From Chloroflexota bacterium (lineage in GTDB: Bacteria; Chloroflexota; FW602-bin22; JACPRP01), in assembly GCA_016210495.1 (NCBI GenBank), contig JACQUC010000043.1, forward strand, positions 1 through 21,761: 21,761 nucleotides of DNA, given 5' to 3'. Below are positions 14,737 to 21,243 of the stretch, piece after piece. Positions within the stretch are counted from its first letter, which is position 1, and each line of letters opens with the position of its first letter. The position numbers and the translations under genes are program-made. Below the pieces are notes generated by a model. It ran no database searches and had not been told where the DNA came from. It saw only the letters and a list, made by a program, of their open reading frames with translations.

Positions 14737-15043
14737 CGCCAGCGAATGGACAGCGAATAAGCGAATGAATAGGCGCCAGACCGTGGCCTTGTTCTGACGA
14801 GAGAGGCCCGTCGATCAGGCGCCTTATCAGTCGCTGTCCCACTGTCTGTGGCCAATCGTCCCAGCCAGCCTCGGAGGTTTCTTGAGCATCGCCTGCTGAT
14901 AGACCACCCCGCGTTGACCAGGACCTAGCTTCTTATGGACCTCCACGGCCGTGCCAATGATCTTGAAGGCCGTATGACGATGAGGAACCGTTGCACCTAA
15001 ACCGCCAATCATTCGCTTATTCGGTGTCTATTCGGTGTCGCCA
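14737..15043. mobile_element. Inverted repeats around a GxxExxY remnant
   Basis: The left copy (14737-14775) contains GCGAATGGACAGCGAATAAG followed by CGAATGAATAGGCG. The right copy (15003-15043) is its imperfect inverse, reading on the other strand CCGAATAGACACCGAATAAG then CGAATGATTGGCG. Each arm is itself a series of CGAAT units. Between them lies only a decayed GxxExxY-like gene. The arrangement suggests a degraded mobile cassette; no transposase is present. Confidence 0.5.
14827..15012 (-). pseudogene. GxxExxY-family protein N-terminal remnant
   Basis: The 61-codon frame includes FKIIGTAVEVHKKLGPG, the N-terminal helix and signature loop of GxxExxY proteins (a PD-(D/E)XK nuclease-like family, normally about 120-130 residues). 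The signature Glu is lost (GQRGVVYQQAM instead of a GxxExxY pattern), and after about 50 residues the protein ends. The start codon lies in the right inverted repeat. Probably non-functional. Confidence 0.55.
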
Positions 15044-15109
15044 GTCTTCCTGCCTATACGAACGCCCGCCTGCTGGCAGCGGCGATCCAATGGCAATCAG
15101 GCAATCGTC

Positions 15110-15139
15110 TTGCAAACCGCTCTGAGGCGAGTGTATACT
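15110..15139 (+). promoter_or_regulatory. Promoter candidate for the first mntA-hepT pair
   Basis: TTGCAA (15110-15115) and TATACT (15134-15139) are 18 bases apart, with a TG directly before the -10. Transcription from about 15146 would leave a leader of roughly 165 bases before the ATG at 15312. The first 45 bases of that leader can form two short stem-loops (GGCG/CGCC, then GCTG/CAGC). Positions 15044-15311 contain no convincing gene. Confidence 0.45.
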
Positions 15140-15311
15140 TACGAAGGGCGGGGAAACGCCGCTGTGAACGGAAGAGCAGCAATTTCCCAAGCCGTTCGTG
15201 CCTTTTCAGAGCTAACTTGTTGTTTGCGCGAGCGGGGTGTTACTGTAATGCGGCCGGACCCAAGGCGACGCAGGCTATGATAATCAGCTATGCTTCCAGG
15301 TGGAGGTAAAG

Positions 15312-15614
15312 ATGCTGACGCGAGACAGAATCGTCCAACTGCTCAAAGAGAAGTCCCCCTATCTAGCTGCCGAGTTTGGCGTGAAGAAGGTTGGGCTATT
15401 TGGCTCGTATGCCAGGGCGCAAGCCGACGCAACCAGCGACATCGACATTGTCATCGAGTTTGAACGGCCAGTCGGATTTCGGTTTTTCGAATTGGTGGAC
15501 TTTCTGGAGGCGCTGTTGGGGCGGAGGGTAGATGTTCTCACGCCGGCAGGTATTCAGAACATCCGGATAGAACGGGTTGCAAAGCGCATTGCTGAGAGCA
15601 TCGTGTATGTCTAA
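15312..15614 (+). CDS. mntA: MntA-type minimal nucleotidyltransferase antitoxin
   Basis: A 100-residue minimal nucleotidyltransferase. ATG 15312 follows GGAGGT by 5 bases; a GTG at 15300 lies within that ribosome site and is rejected. The catalytic GS-x10-DxD motif is intact: Gly31-Ser32, then Asp43 and Asp45 (GSYARAQADATSDIDIVIEF). MntA enzymes transfer AMP from ATP onto a tyrosine of the partner HEPN ribonuclease and so silence it. The 3' end overlaps hepT by 8 bp. A second, diverged pair lies at 20358-20985. Confidence 0.9.
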   Translation: MLTRDRIVQLLKEKSPYLAAEFGVKKVGLFGSYARAQADATSDIDIVIEFERPVGFRFFELVDFLEALLGRRVDVLTPAGIQNIRIERVAKRIAESIVYV

Positions 15615-15972
15615 GAGGAGTGATCGGGACTGTCTAAGCGATATTCGCGAGGCACTGGAGCGGATCACGACCTATGTCGCCGGGATGATATACGAGTCGT
15701 TTGTCGCCGACAAGAGAACCCAAGACGCGGTCGTTCGCAACTTAGAGATTCTTGGCGCGGCGACCAAGAACCTATCGGAGGAGTTCCGCGCCGCGTATCC
15801 CAGTGTTCCTTGGAAGAGCATGGCCGCGACGCGAGACCGGCTGATCCATCACTATTTTGGCGTCAACCTGGACATTGTCTGGCAGGTCATCACTCTCGAG
15901 TTGCCCGCACTTGTTTCGCAGCTAGAGGGCATAGAAGAAGACGAAGAAGAGAATGGAGGAGGCGGCAGCTAA
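15607..15972 (+). CDS. hepT: HepT-type HEPN ribonuclease toxin (DUF86)
   Basis: A 121-residue all-helical HEPN protein of the DUF86 family. The ATG at 15607 overlaps the mntA stop. The RNase motif R-x4-H-x-Y is complete: Arg76, His81, Tyr83 (RDRLIHHY); the Tyr is the site AMPylated by MntA in studied systems. The family stretch TQDAVVRNLEILGAATK is at 38-54. The C-terminus is unusual in ending with an acidic then glycine-rich tail (EEDEEENGGGGS). Released toxin cleaves RNA and stops growth, often as plasmid stabilisation or phage defence. Confidence 0.9.
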   Translation: MSKRSDRDCLSDIREALERITTYVAGMIYESFVADKRTQDAVVRNLEILGAATKNLSEEFRAAYPSVPWKSMAATRDRLIHHYFGVNLDIVWQVITLELPALVSQLEGIEEDEEENGGGGS

Positions 15973-16058
15973 CCCGCACGAATCCAAGAAGACGTGACAA
16001 GATGAGCTTGCAGAGGGCCGGCGTAATCCAGCTACCTAGCTAACATAGTCCGGCTAAC

Positions 16059-16889
16059 CTAGCCGAGATCCACCGCCGAGTAGAGCCGCTTCAGGGCGCT
16101 GTTCAGTCGGCGCCCGGCGCGCACCACCTCGTCCGCATCGACCGGCTCGTGCAGCGCGTACCGTGCCAGATCCACGGCTGCCTGCAGCATGCTAAAGACT
16201 CTCCGTTGCGTGGGCGTCTCGGGCGTCTTCAATCCGGCGGTCTGCTGCTCAATCCGATCCAGTATGGCTAGCAGGTCCTCTACCGATGGGCCAGGCTTTT
16301 TGGCACGGCGAGGGACCGGTTGCTCCACCGTTGGGCCGCCGAGCGTCTCGATGATGCCGGTGGTGGCCTTGACCCTCTGGTATGCCTCGTTGAGGCTCCT
16401 GCGGATACCCGCGCCGAAGTACACGTTGTAGGAGTGCGCCAGCCCATCGTAGATAATCCTTTCCCGCCAGGGAAGGAGCACGGTCCCGACGAAGATTGGC
16501 GGTTCGCGCATGAACACGTCTTCGATCTCGTTGGTAATGCCGAGCACGCCGTAGGCCGTCGGCGGCTCCTTGTCGTTGAGAAACACCGTGTAGCGTTTCA
16601 GGTAGCGGAAGATGTAGAACTTCCCGACGATGGCCTGCTTCCACGCCCCCACCAGCGCCAGCTCGTCGGGATGGAGGCCGGCGGGGTTCTCGGCGATGAA
16701 GGCATCGATGAGCTGCGGGTCCGCGTACACGGCATCGCGGATCTTGGGCTTGTCTTCCATCGAGATGGCCTTGAAAGCTTCTTCCGAGTCGACTCCGGGC
16801 ACGACACCGAGCTGCCGGTTCGCGTACACCAGCAGCGCCACGTGCAGGCGAATGAACAGGGCCGCGTCCGCGGCAGGCAGCTTTGCCAC
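16059..16889 (-). CDS. Conserved hypothetical protein, partner of the CxxCxxC zinc protein
   Basis: A 276-residue protein of unrecognised function. GTG 16889 is chosen because GGAGGT lies 5 bases upstream and because the same start and ribosome site are kept in the duplicate at 21243; a longer frame to 17063 crosses intergenic DNA. No signal peptide or membrane segment is evident. It is mixed alpha/beta with aromatic-rich stretches (KFYIFRYLKRYTVFLNDKE, then AYGVLGI, then VGTVLLPWRERIIYDGL and YNVYFGAGIRRSLNEAY). A Pro/Lys linker near residue 195 is followed by a helical C-terminal region. The gene lies 158 bases downstream of the zinc protein on the same strand, and the two were duplicated together, so they probably act together. 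Confidence 0.7.
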   Translation of the reverse strand: MAKLPAADAALFIRLHVALLVYANRQLGVVPGVDSEEAFKAISMEDKPKIRDAVYADPQLIDAFIAENPAGLHPDELALVGAWKQAIVGKFYIFRYLKRYTVFLNDKEPPTAYGVLGITNEIEDVFMREPPIFVGTVLLPWRERIIYDGLAHSYNVYFGAGIRRSLNEAYQRVKATTGIIETLGGPTVEQPVPRRAKKPGPSVEDLLAILDRIEQQTAGLKTPETPTQRRVFSMLQAAVDLARYALHEPVDADEVVRAGRRLNSALKRLYSAVDLG

Positions 16890-17405
16890 TCGATACCTCC
16901 AATCCGCAGGCTGCCCATTCCTTTGCGCCTGCTGCAAGGGAATTATACAGCAGGTTTGCGAGAGCCCGCCACCGAGGAGAGAGCCGAGGCGCGTGGGAGG
17001 ATCGGTCCAATCGCACGCCATTTGGCCGGGCGGTAGCCGTGGACATCTCACTTGCGCTGCCACCCGCCGACGAGCTCGAATCGGACCACCGCCTTGAAGT
17101 CGTGCAGGCGCTCGACCATCTCCCGAATCGGCATCGGCGATTGCACGCCCCGTTGCCAGTCAGGCCGGTCTAACGTGCCGATGACGAGGTACTCGTTGCC
17201 GATCACCTCGGGGTTGTGCTGGGCAAAGAACGCCGCGAGGAGGGCCTCAAGCTCATCCTGATGGGCAATGAGCAGATCGCACGCCGGGCAGTAGCGACAC
17301 GTCTTGTTCAAGGCGATGGGGTTCAACGGGTCGACGTGGATGACCAGAGGCAGCTTGCGCTGCCGGGTCCTGGCGTGACACTTTGGGCAGACGGTGCAGC
17401 GCGCC
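16808..17405. repeat. Direct repeat copy A (about 600 bp)
   Basis: This stretch aligns with 21162-21761 in the same orientation at an offset of about 4354-4356 bases, with scattered substitutions and a 2-base indel near 16925/21280. It covers the start of the 276-residue gene, the shared intergenic region with a conserved TATAAT, and most of the zinc-protein gene. The true repeat may extend past the right edge of the window. Confidence 0.9.
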
Positions 17406-17482
17406 TCCGGGTATGGGTTGAGGAAGAACGTATACCGAGGTGGCTGCTTGCCGAGTCGTGGTTGTGTTCCCTTGGCTGTCAT
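17048..17482 (-). CDS. Hypothetical protein with two CxxCxxC zinc knuckles
   Basis: A 144-residue cytosolic protein of unknown function. ATG 17482 has a strong AGGAGG. Two identical-pattern clusters, C29-x2-C32-x2-C35 (CTVCPKC) and C62-x2-C65-x2-C68 (CRYCPAC), 33 residues apart, plus nearby His, suggest one or two structural zinc sites. The sequence between them is basic (RTRQRKLPLVIHVDPL). The C-terminal half has the acidic helix HQDELEALLAAFFAQHNPEV and strand YLVIGTLDRPDW. It is first in a two-gene unit with the 276-residue protein, and a second copy exists at the right edge. Nothing identifies the process it serves. Confidence 0.75.
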   Translation of the reverse strand: MTAKGTQPRLGKQPPRYTFFLNPYPEARCTVCPKCHARTRQRKLPLVIHVDPLNPIALNKTCRYCPACDLLIAHQDELEALLAAFFAQHNPEVIGNEYLVIGTLDRPDWQRGVQSPMPIREMVERLHDFKAVVRFELVGGWQRK

Positions 17483-17524
17483 AGCGACCTCCTGCGATCA
17501 TGCCTCAGCACAACCCCCCATATC

Positions 17525-17574
17525 TGGTACGCCTGGAGGGATTCGAACCCCCGACACCTGGTTCCAAAGACCAG
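17525..17574 (-). pseudogene. 3' half of a tRNA-Gln(UUG), likely integration site
   Basis: Reading the minus strand from 17574: anticodon stem CTGGT/ACCAG around loop CTTTGGA (anticodon TTG, Gln), a 5-base variable region, T arm GGGGG-TTCGAAT-CCCTC, acceptor half CAGGCGT, discriminator A and encoded CCA (17527-17525). Upstream there is no D arm and no ACGCCTG to complete the acceptor stem, so only the 3' half exists. Such 3' tRNA ends are the usual attachment sites left by tyrosine-recombinase elements. Confidence 0.7.
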
Positions 17575-17675
17575 GGTTGTCGCGTCCATAGCCTAATTCT
17601 ACTTCGTACAGGGCCGACAAGCCAATGAGGATCACTCCGTGGTTTCCGCTATTTCGACCCGATTCCGCGCGTTTT

Positions 17676-17699
17676 GGTGTCAGTTTTGGTGTCAGGGTT
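17676..17699 (-). repeat. Tandem 12-bp repeat, possible integrase-tail remnant
   Basis: TTTTGGTGTCAG is repeated twice in tandem. On the minus strand it encodes LTPKLTPK in a frame continuing to KRAES. Pro/Lys repeats of this type occur at the very end of many phage-type tyrosine recombinases. A stop lies about 10 codons upstream, so only a scrap remains. It is about 100 bases from the tRNA fragment. The rest of 17575-17816 shows nothing else recognisable. Confidence 0.35.
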
Positions 17700-17816
17700 G
17701 GGCCTGGAAAAACCAGTGTTCAGCACTTTCTCTGCTCACCGAGCAAGTTCGGAACTGCAGCGAGCAAGGCGGGGTCATAAACGGCTCTCAATGGCGAATT
17801 CGCAAGTCGCTGCTAG

Positions 17817-18125
17817 CTATGGCTTAAAACCTTCCTTCATTACGTGGGGTAGAACGACAACGTAAAAAGCAACGGTGTAAGGGATATGGAAAAAGCGCCA
17901 GTTCCGACGCATAGTCACGCTCTTTGCCACATACTTCCCGAAGAAGCCGCTAGCTACCACTGTGGCCAGCATGAGCACGCTTACCCAGGTAGGTGATGAC
18001 TTGACACTGTCCACCTTTGGCAGTACGTGTAGTGAAACCGCTGCTAAGGCCACTATGCTGCCGTAGCAATGCAGATCGAGAAACAGCTTTATCGGACTGA
18101 TCTTGCGTTTCACAGTAATCGCCAA
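17817..18125 (-). CDS. Small three-helix membrane protein, candidate di-heme cytochrome b
   Basis: A 102-residue integral membrane protein with three predicted transmembrane helices (about 12-36, 46-66, 78-97). Helix 1 carries His19 and His33, and helix 3 carries His80 and His94: two H-x13-H pairs, the spacing by which ferric-reductase/NADPH-oxidase-like proteins hold two stacked hemes. Families with that signature normally have six helices, so this would be a minimal core. TTG 18125 begins one base after the previous stop; an internal GTG at 18113 is possible. It probably works with the upstream bitopic protein in transmembrane electron transfer. This role is inferred from His spacing alone. 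Confidence 0.65.
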   Translation of the reverse strand: MAITVKRKISPIKLFLDLHCYGSIVALAAVSLHVLPKVDSVKSSPTWVSVLMLATVVASGFFGKYVAKSVTMRRNWRFFHIPYTVAFYVVVLPHVMKEGFKP

Positions 18126-18126
18126 C

Positions 18127-18822
18127 TCACTTTCGCCTTAGCAAAGGCAACAGGCGCTTAAGAGGCGTGTAGATGAATGAGAGAACCAGGGCGGCAACCG
18201 TCGCCCACCCGGTCCATCGCATTTGCTTCTCATCAAACAGCCAGCCTTGTCGCTTCGTCTTCTTAGTGTCTACCGTCTGCTTCGCCCCGTCTATTTTCAA
18301 CCGGGCCACTTCAACGCCTCCAAGGGTTAGACTGACCTCCCGGTCGTTGCCTCCCTTCCCCGCAGTCCTTACCCCACCGATGGTAAGACTGCTAACGACC
18401 CCTGGGAGAAGCTCCCTCATCTCCTCCTCAGTAACGACGAGCCTCCTGGGAGGAGGATTCCCACCCGAGAAAGGAACGCCAGCGCCATCTATTTTCAACT
18501 TGAACACTTCCCGGCCTGAAGCGTTGCTGACGCTCGCTTCATAGTAGGTCGACCCGTCCTTCGTATACTTCCGGCTCAGGTCACCAGTTCGCCAATCGCT
18601 CCTATCCACGTTAACGGTGTCTTGTACTCTCGCCAACTGGATGGTATTGACGACCGCCTGCTTAGCGGGAGGTCTCTCATCTTTCCGTTCTTTGGCCGGA
18701 ACATTGGGGTAACCGAGCAGCTTGACGTAGTCCCTGCCAAGTGCCATCGCGGTTGGAATTATCACCGCCAGAAGCGCTGCGTAGGCGAGAACTTTTCCGA
18801 ACGTCCAATCTGGCCGGGCCAT
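18127..18822 (-). CDS. Bitopic membrane protein with two PepSY-like repeats
   Basis: A 231-residue protein. ATG 18822 (MARPDWTF) follows AAGGA by about 10 bases; the longer frame to 18882 has no good start. There is one N-terminal membrane helix (about 10-29), a charged linker (41-55), an outer domain (about 60-185), and a C-terminal helix (about 204-222) ending in a basic tail. The outer domain contains a weak internal duplication ending in KLKIDGA (109-115) and RLKIDGA (174-180), each preceded by a beta-rich stretch, reminiscent of PepSY domains that accompany membrane redox proteins. No Cys, so no disulfide or c-type heme. It is coupled to the small cytochrome-like gene. Confidence 0.65.
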   Translation of the reverse strand: MARPDWTFGKVLAYAALLAVIIPTAMALGRDYVKLLGYPNVPAKERKDERPPAKQAVVNTIQLARVQDTVNVDRSDWRTGDLSRKYTKDGSTYYEASVSNASGREVFKLKIDGAGVPFSGGNPPPRRLVVTEEEMRELLPGVVSSLTIGGVRTAGKGGNDREVSLTLGGVEVARLKIDGAKQTVDTKKTKRQGWLFDEKQMRWTGWATVAALVLSFIYTPLKRLLPLLRRK

Positions 18823-18878
18823 CCCGTCAAATCCTTCCGCTAATAATCGAGTGTTGGATTGGAATCTGTGGGGACATA

Positions 18879-19562
18879 TCAAAGTGGTAGGTAGATGGTG
18901 AAGGTGCTTCCTTGTCCCACACTGCTGGCAACCTCTACCTTGCCGTGGTGAGCCTCGACGATGCCCTTGACAATGGCCAGGCCCAGTCCGCTGCTGCCGG
19001 TTTGACGGGAGCGAGAGCGATCTGCACGATAGAAACGGTCGAAGATGTGGGGCAGGTGCTCGGGTAGGATACCCTCACCGGTGTCTGACACCGAGATGTG
19101 CCAAATGCCTTCCCTGGCATCAACCTCCAGGTTGACACTGCCCGCCTTCGGAGTGTGGCGCAGGGCGTTATCTACTAAATTGAGCACGGCTTGCTTCAGG
19201 CGGTCACGATCTCCCTGGATGATGCAAGCGCCATTCTCCGTGAGATGAACACGCTGGCCTTTAGCCATCACGCGAGCCTCATCGAATACCTCGCGAATCA
19301 AGCCATTAATGTCGACGGGACCGAGGCTAAGCCCCCGGCCGGCATCTAGTCTGTCCAGGGTGAGCAGATCGGCCACCAGGCGGGACATCCGTGCGATCTC
19401 CTGGCGCATAGAATGAAGCACTCTCGTCGCCACAGGTGGGTCATCCGACTCAAATACCGAGGGAGCATCCGGTGTCCCGAGCCAGGAGAATGGCCCTGAG
19501 AAGCTTAGGTAGATCGGCTCCAATCGCTCACCTTCTTTCCTAGTTTGACCACGCCTTGGCAC
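18879..19562 (-). pseudogene. Truncated sensor histidine kinase lacking the H-box
   Basis: Residues 42-227 are a good HisKA second helix plus HATPase domain: MRQEIARMSRLVADLLTLDRLD, the N box NLVDNALRHTP (128-138), the G1 box DTGEG (160-164), the F box IFDRFYRADRS and the G2 box GSSGLGLAIVKG. The first 41 residues are unrelated, and the expected HELRTP phospho-acceptor helix, sensor region and membrane segments are absent in all frames upstream. A GTG at 19562 could start a 227-residue product that binds ATP but cannot autophosphorylate. No response regulator is near. It is 56 bases upstream of the membrane pair on the same strand. Confidence 0.75.
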
Positions 19563-20048
19563 GCTTCACCGTTGCCAGGGCATCTCCCGTGGTTTAGGTA
19601 GCTCGATTGTAGACCCTGTGCGAAGTTCTCTGGTCATAGCGTTTGATAGAGCCACCTACCGTCCTATGCCCACATCAGTATACCACAGGCAGCCTTCTCA
19701 CCTCACTCACCAAACCTCAAACTAGCGCTATTTCGATGATCTGGCAGCGGCCGCCCCTGACGAACCCTTCCAGAAGATAGCGATGGAATATAGCCTCATC
19801 GCTCAGTGCCTGGCCGTTGCTCACCATCCAGAACAGGGCCAGCAGCATACCGAAGAAGGGCGCGGCATAGCGCCTCGAATCTTGTCGCCAAGCTCGTGTG
19901 GTCCCGTTCGAGAGTCAGCGGCGAGGACAGCAATGGAAGCTTGACCTGAGATGGATGAGGTGTTACCATTTGGCAGGTAGGCGAGATCGCACGGCCTCAG
20001 GTTCCCAGACATTTGATCTTGCGCTATGGATTGGGAGGTGAGCCGTAG
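19563..20048. other. Gene-poor stretch with fragments
   Basis: About 490 bases with no convincing complete gene. On the minus strand 19848-19717 encodes 43 residues (MLLALFWMVSNGQALSDEA at the start) that read like the end of a membrane or helical protein but have no ribosome site or family match. A motif AGTATACCACA (near 19676-19687) gives a TGTGGTATACT extended -10-like box on the minus strand, also found at 21076-21087 upstream of the second mntA. Confidence 0.35.
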
Positions 20049-20215
20049 ATGCAAAGATATGAGATCATCATCTACTGGAGCTACCAGGGTGTACGGCGCA
20101 CGGCGACACCCAGGAATCTGCCCTCAGCAATGTCAAAGATACTATCCAACTCTGGATCGACACAGCACTAGAGTTTGGCGACCCTGTGCCAGCGCCCAAA
20201 TACGTCGACTTGTGT
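20049..20215 (+). pseudogene. hicB-type antitoxin with internal deletion
   Basis: The ATG at 20049 has GGGAGGTGA upstream and reads MQRYEIIIYW, the start of many HicB antitoxins. At about 20075-20080 the coherent frame shifts to ELPGCTAHGDTQESALSN, then IQLWIDTALEFGDPVPAPK, the rest of HicB up to about 20215. The roughly 12 residues that normally lie between YW and ELPG are missing, and the deletion breaks the frame. No hicA-like toxin was recognised next to it, so the pair has decayed. Confidence 0.65.
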
Positions 20216-20357
20216 TGCATAAGTGCGACAGACTGGCATCAATTGAGAGGCTGTCCGCCACTTCCTTCACGGCGGCCAACTGCTTTTCGGGCGACATCTG
20301 GTCCAAGTGCGCCTGTAGCGAGGCGAAGGCGACGTCGGTGAACGTGCCACCGAGCCC

Positions 20358-20705
20358 TTACTTTGCTTCTATGTCCAGAATTTCCTGCAATCTGGAAACC
20401 AGCGGAGGCAAATTGTGCTGGACAGTCGTCCAGAGAATGGGAAGATCGACTCCGAAATACAGGTGAATCACGACGTTACGAATGCCGCGCATCTCGGACC
20501 AGGGCACATCGGGGTACTGCTCCTCAATATGCTGAGGTATGTGCCGCGCCGCTTCACCAATAATGCCAATATTGCGCACGACGGCGTCCACCGTCTTTTC
20601 GTCGCTCGAAAACGACTCGAATGTGGTTCCAGCAGTGTACCGGCGGATCTTGGTGATCGACTCTAGGATATCCTTGATGAGCAGCCTCCAGTCTCTAGGC
20701 GGCAC
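20358..20705 (-). CDS. hepT: HepT-type HEPN ribonuclease toxin (second pair)
   Basis: A 115-residue DUF86/HEPN protein. Its GTG at 20705 overlaps the mntA stop by 11 bp. The catalytic R-x4-H-x-Y motif is intact (Arg76, His81, Tyr83 in RNVVIHLY), with the family stretch VDAVVRNIGIIGEAARHI. It is clearly diverged from the first HepT (15607-15972) though the motif falls at the same residue numbers, so they are paralogous or separately acquired systems rather than a recent duplication. The acidic/glycine tail of the first copy is absent here. Confidence 0.88.
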   Translation of the reverse strand: MPPRDWRLLIKDILESITKIRRYTAGTTFESFSSDEKTVDAVVRNIGIIGEAARHIPQHIEEQYPDVPWSEMRGIRNVVIHLYFGVDLPILWTTVQHNLPPLVSRLQEILDIEAK

Positions 20706-20985
20706 GCACGGCCTCCCTCAGAATCTGCTCCCGCATGTTTTCCCGTAGAGCGCCCACGGTTGCCAGATCGACCCGCTGGCCCAACAGTTTCTCCAGAAAG
20801 CGCTGGAATCGTACCAACTCGAAGAGCCCAACTGGCACACCGAACTCTACCAGCACGTCGACATCGCTTTCCGGGCCAGCCTCCCCGCGGGCTACCGAGC
20901 CAAATATGTGCAGGGAGGTGACGCCGTAGCTTGCGATCTCCGCACCGTGTTGTCCAAGTATACGCAGGACTTCGTCCAAACGCAT
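20695..20985 (-). CDS. mntA: MntA-type minimal nucleotidyltransferase antitoxin (second pair)
   Basis: A 96-residue nucleotidyltransferase. ATG 20985 lies 9 bases after AAGGAGG; upstream ATGs are too close to that site. The GS-x10-DxD motif is complete: Gly29-Ser30, Asp41 and Asp43 (GSVARGEAGPESDVDVLVEF). It should AMPylate and silence the HepT encoded by the overlapping next gene. The extended -10 TGGTATACT (21085-21077) may drive it, which would give a leader of about 85 bases. Confidence 0.9.
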   Translation of the reverse strand: MRLDEVLRILGQHGAEIASYGVTSLHIFGSVARGEAGPESDVDVLVEFGVPVGLFELVRFQRFLEKLLGQRVDLATVGALRENMREQILREAVRAA

Positions 20986-21076
20986 CGGGCACATCCTCCT
21001 TGCAGTCAAGGGGTTGAAAAATCGTCAGTTGTTCGCTGGTTATGGCCCGTCATCTATGCCAGCTACGATCCATAGT

Positions 21077-21085
21077 AGTATACCA
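21077..21085 (-). promoter_or_regulatory. Extended -10 promoter candidate for the second mntA-hepT
   Basis: The minus strand reads TGG-TATACT, an extended -10 element with no good -35 at 17 bases. The surrounding TGTGGTATACT occurs also near 19676-19687, upstream of the kinase remnant. Confidence 0.4.
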
Positions 21086-21153
21086 CAACGTCGTGAGACC
21101 TCTGGTCCAACTGCGGCTGGTCTTTCTGAGAGGTGGCGTCGTCTTACATATGC

Positions 21154-21243
21154 CTATTGACCAAGCTTCCGGTTCAGGTACACGAGCAGCGCCACGTGCA
21201 GACGAAAGAACAAGGCCGCGTCCGCGGCAGGCAGCTTTGCCAC
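21154..21243 (-). pseudogene. Truncated duplicate of the 276-residue gene
   Basis: The GTG at 21243 and its GGAGGTGTCGA ribosome site match those of the gene at 16889. The first 27 codons are nearly identical in product (MAKLPAADAALFFRLHVALL), then similarity ends after NRKLG and a TAG-type stop follows at 21154. About 90% of the gene is missing, so it cannot do the job of the full-length copy. Confidence 0.85.

Noticed and set aside
14640..14855. 71-codon minus-strand frame upstream of the antitoxin
   Set aside because: It covers the left CGAAT repeat and the antitoxin promoter and has no coding character.
15035..15280. 81-codon plus-strand frame
   Set aside because: No ribosome site, starts within the inverted repeat, overlaps the promoter region, and has no recognisable motif.
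16249..17046. 265-codon minus-strand frame overlapping the 276-residue gene
   Set aside because: Out of frame with the conserved start and ribosome site, and full of Arg/Gly/Ala as a shadow would be.
17394..17596. Plus-strand protein containing RDSNPRHLVPKTR
   Set aside because: This peptide pattern is the known false translation of the reverse side of a tRNA; here it covers the tRNA-Gln fragment.
17525..17610. Complete tRNA gene
   Set aside because: No D arm and no 5' acceptor strand complementary to CAGGCGT in the 30-90 bases before the anticodon stem.
20026..20466. 146-codon plus-strand frame
   Set aside because: It mixes the wrong frame of the hicB relic with antisense of hepT.
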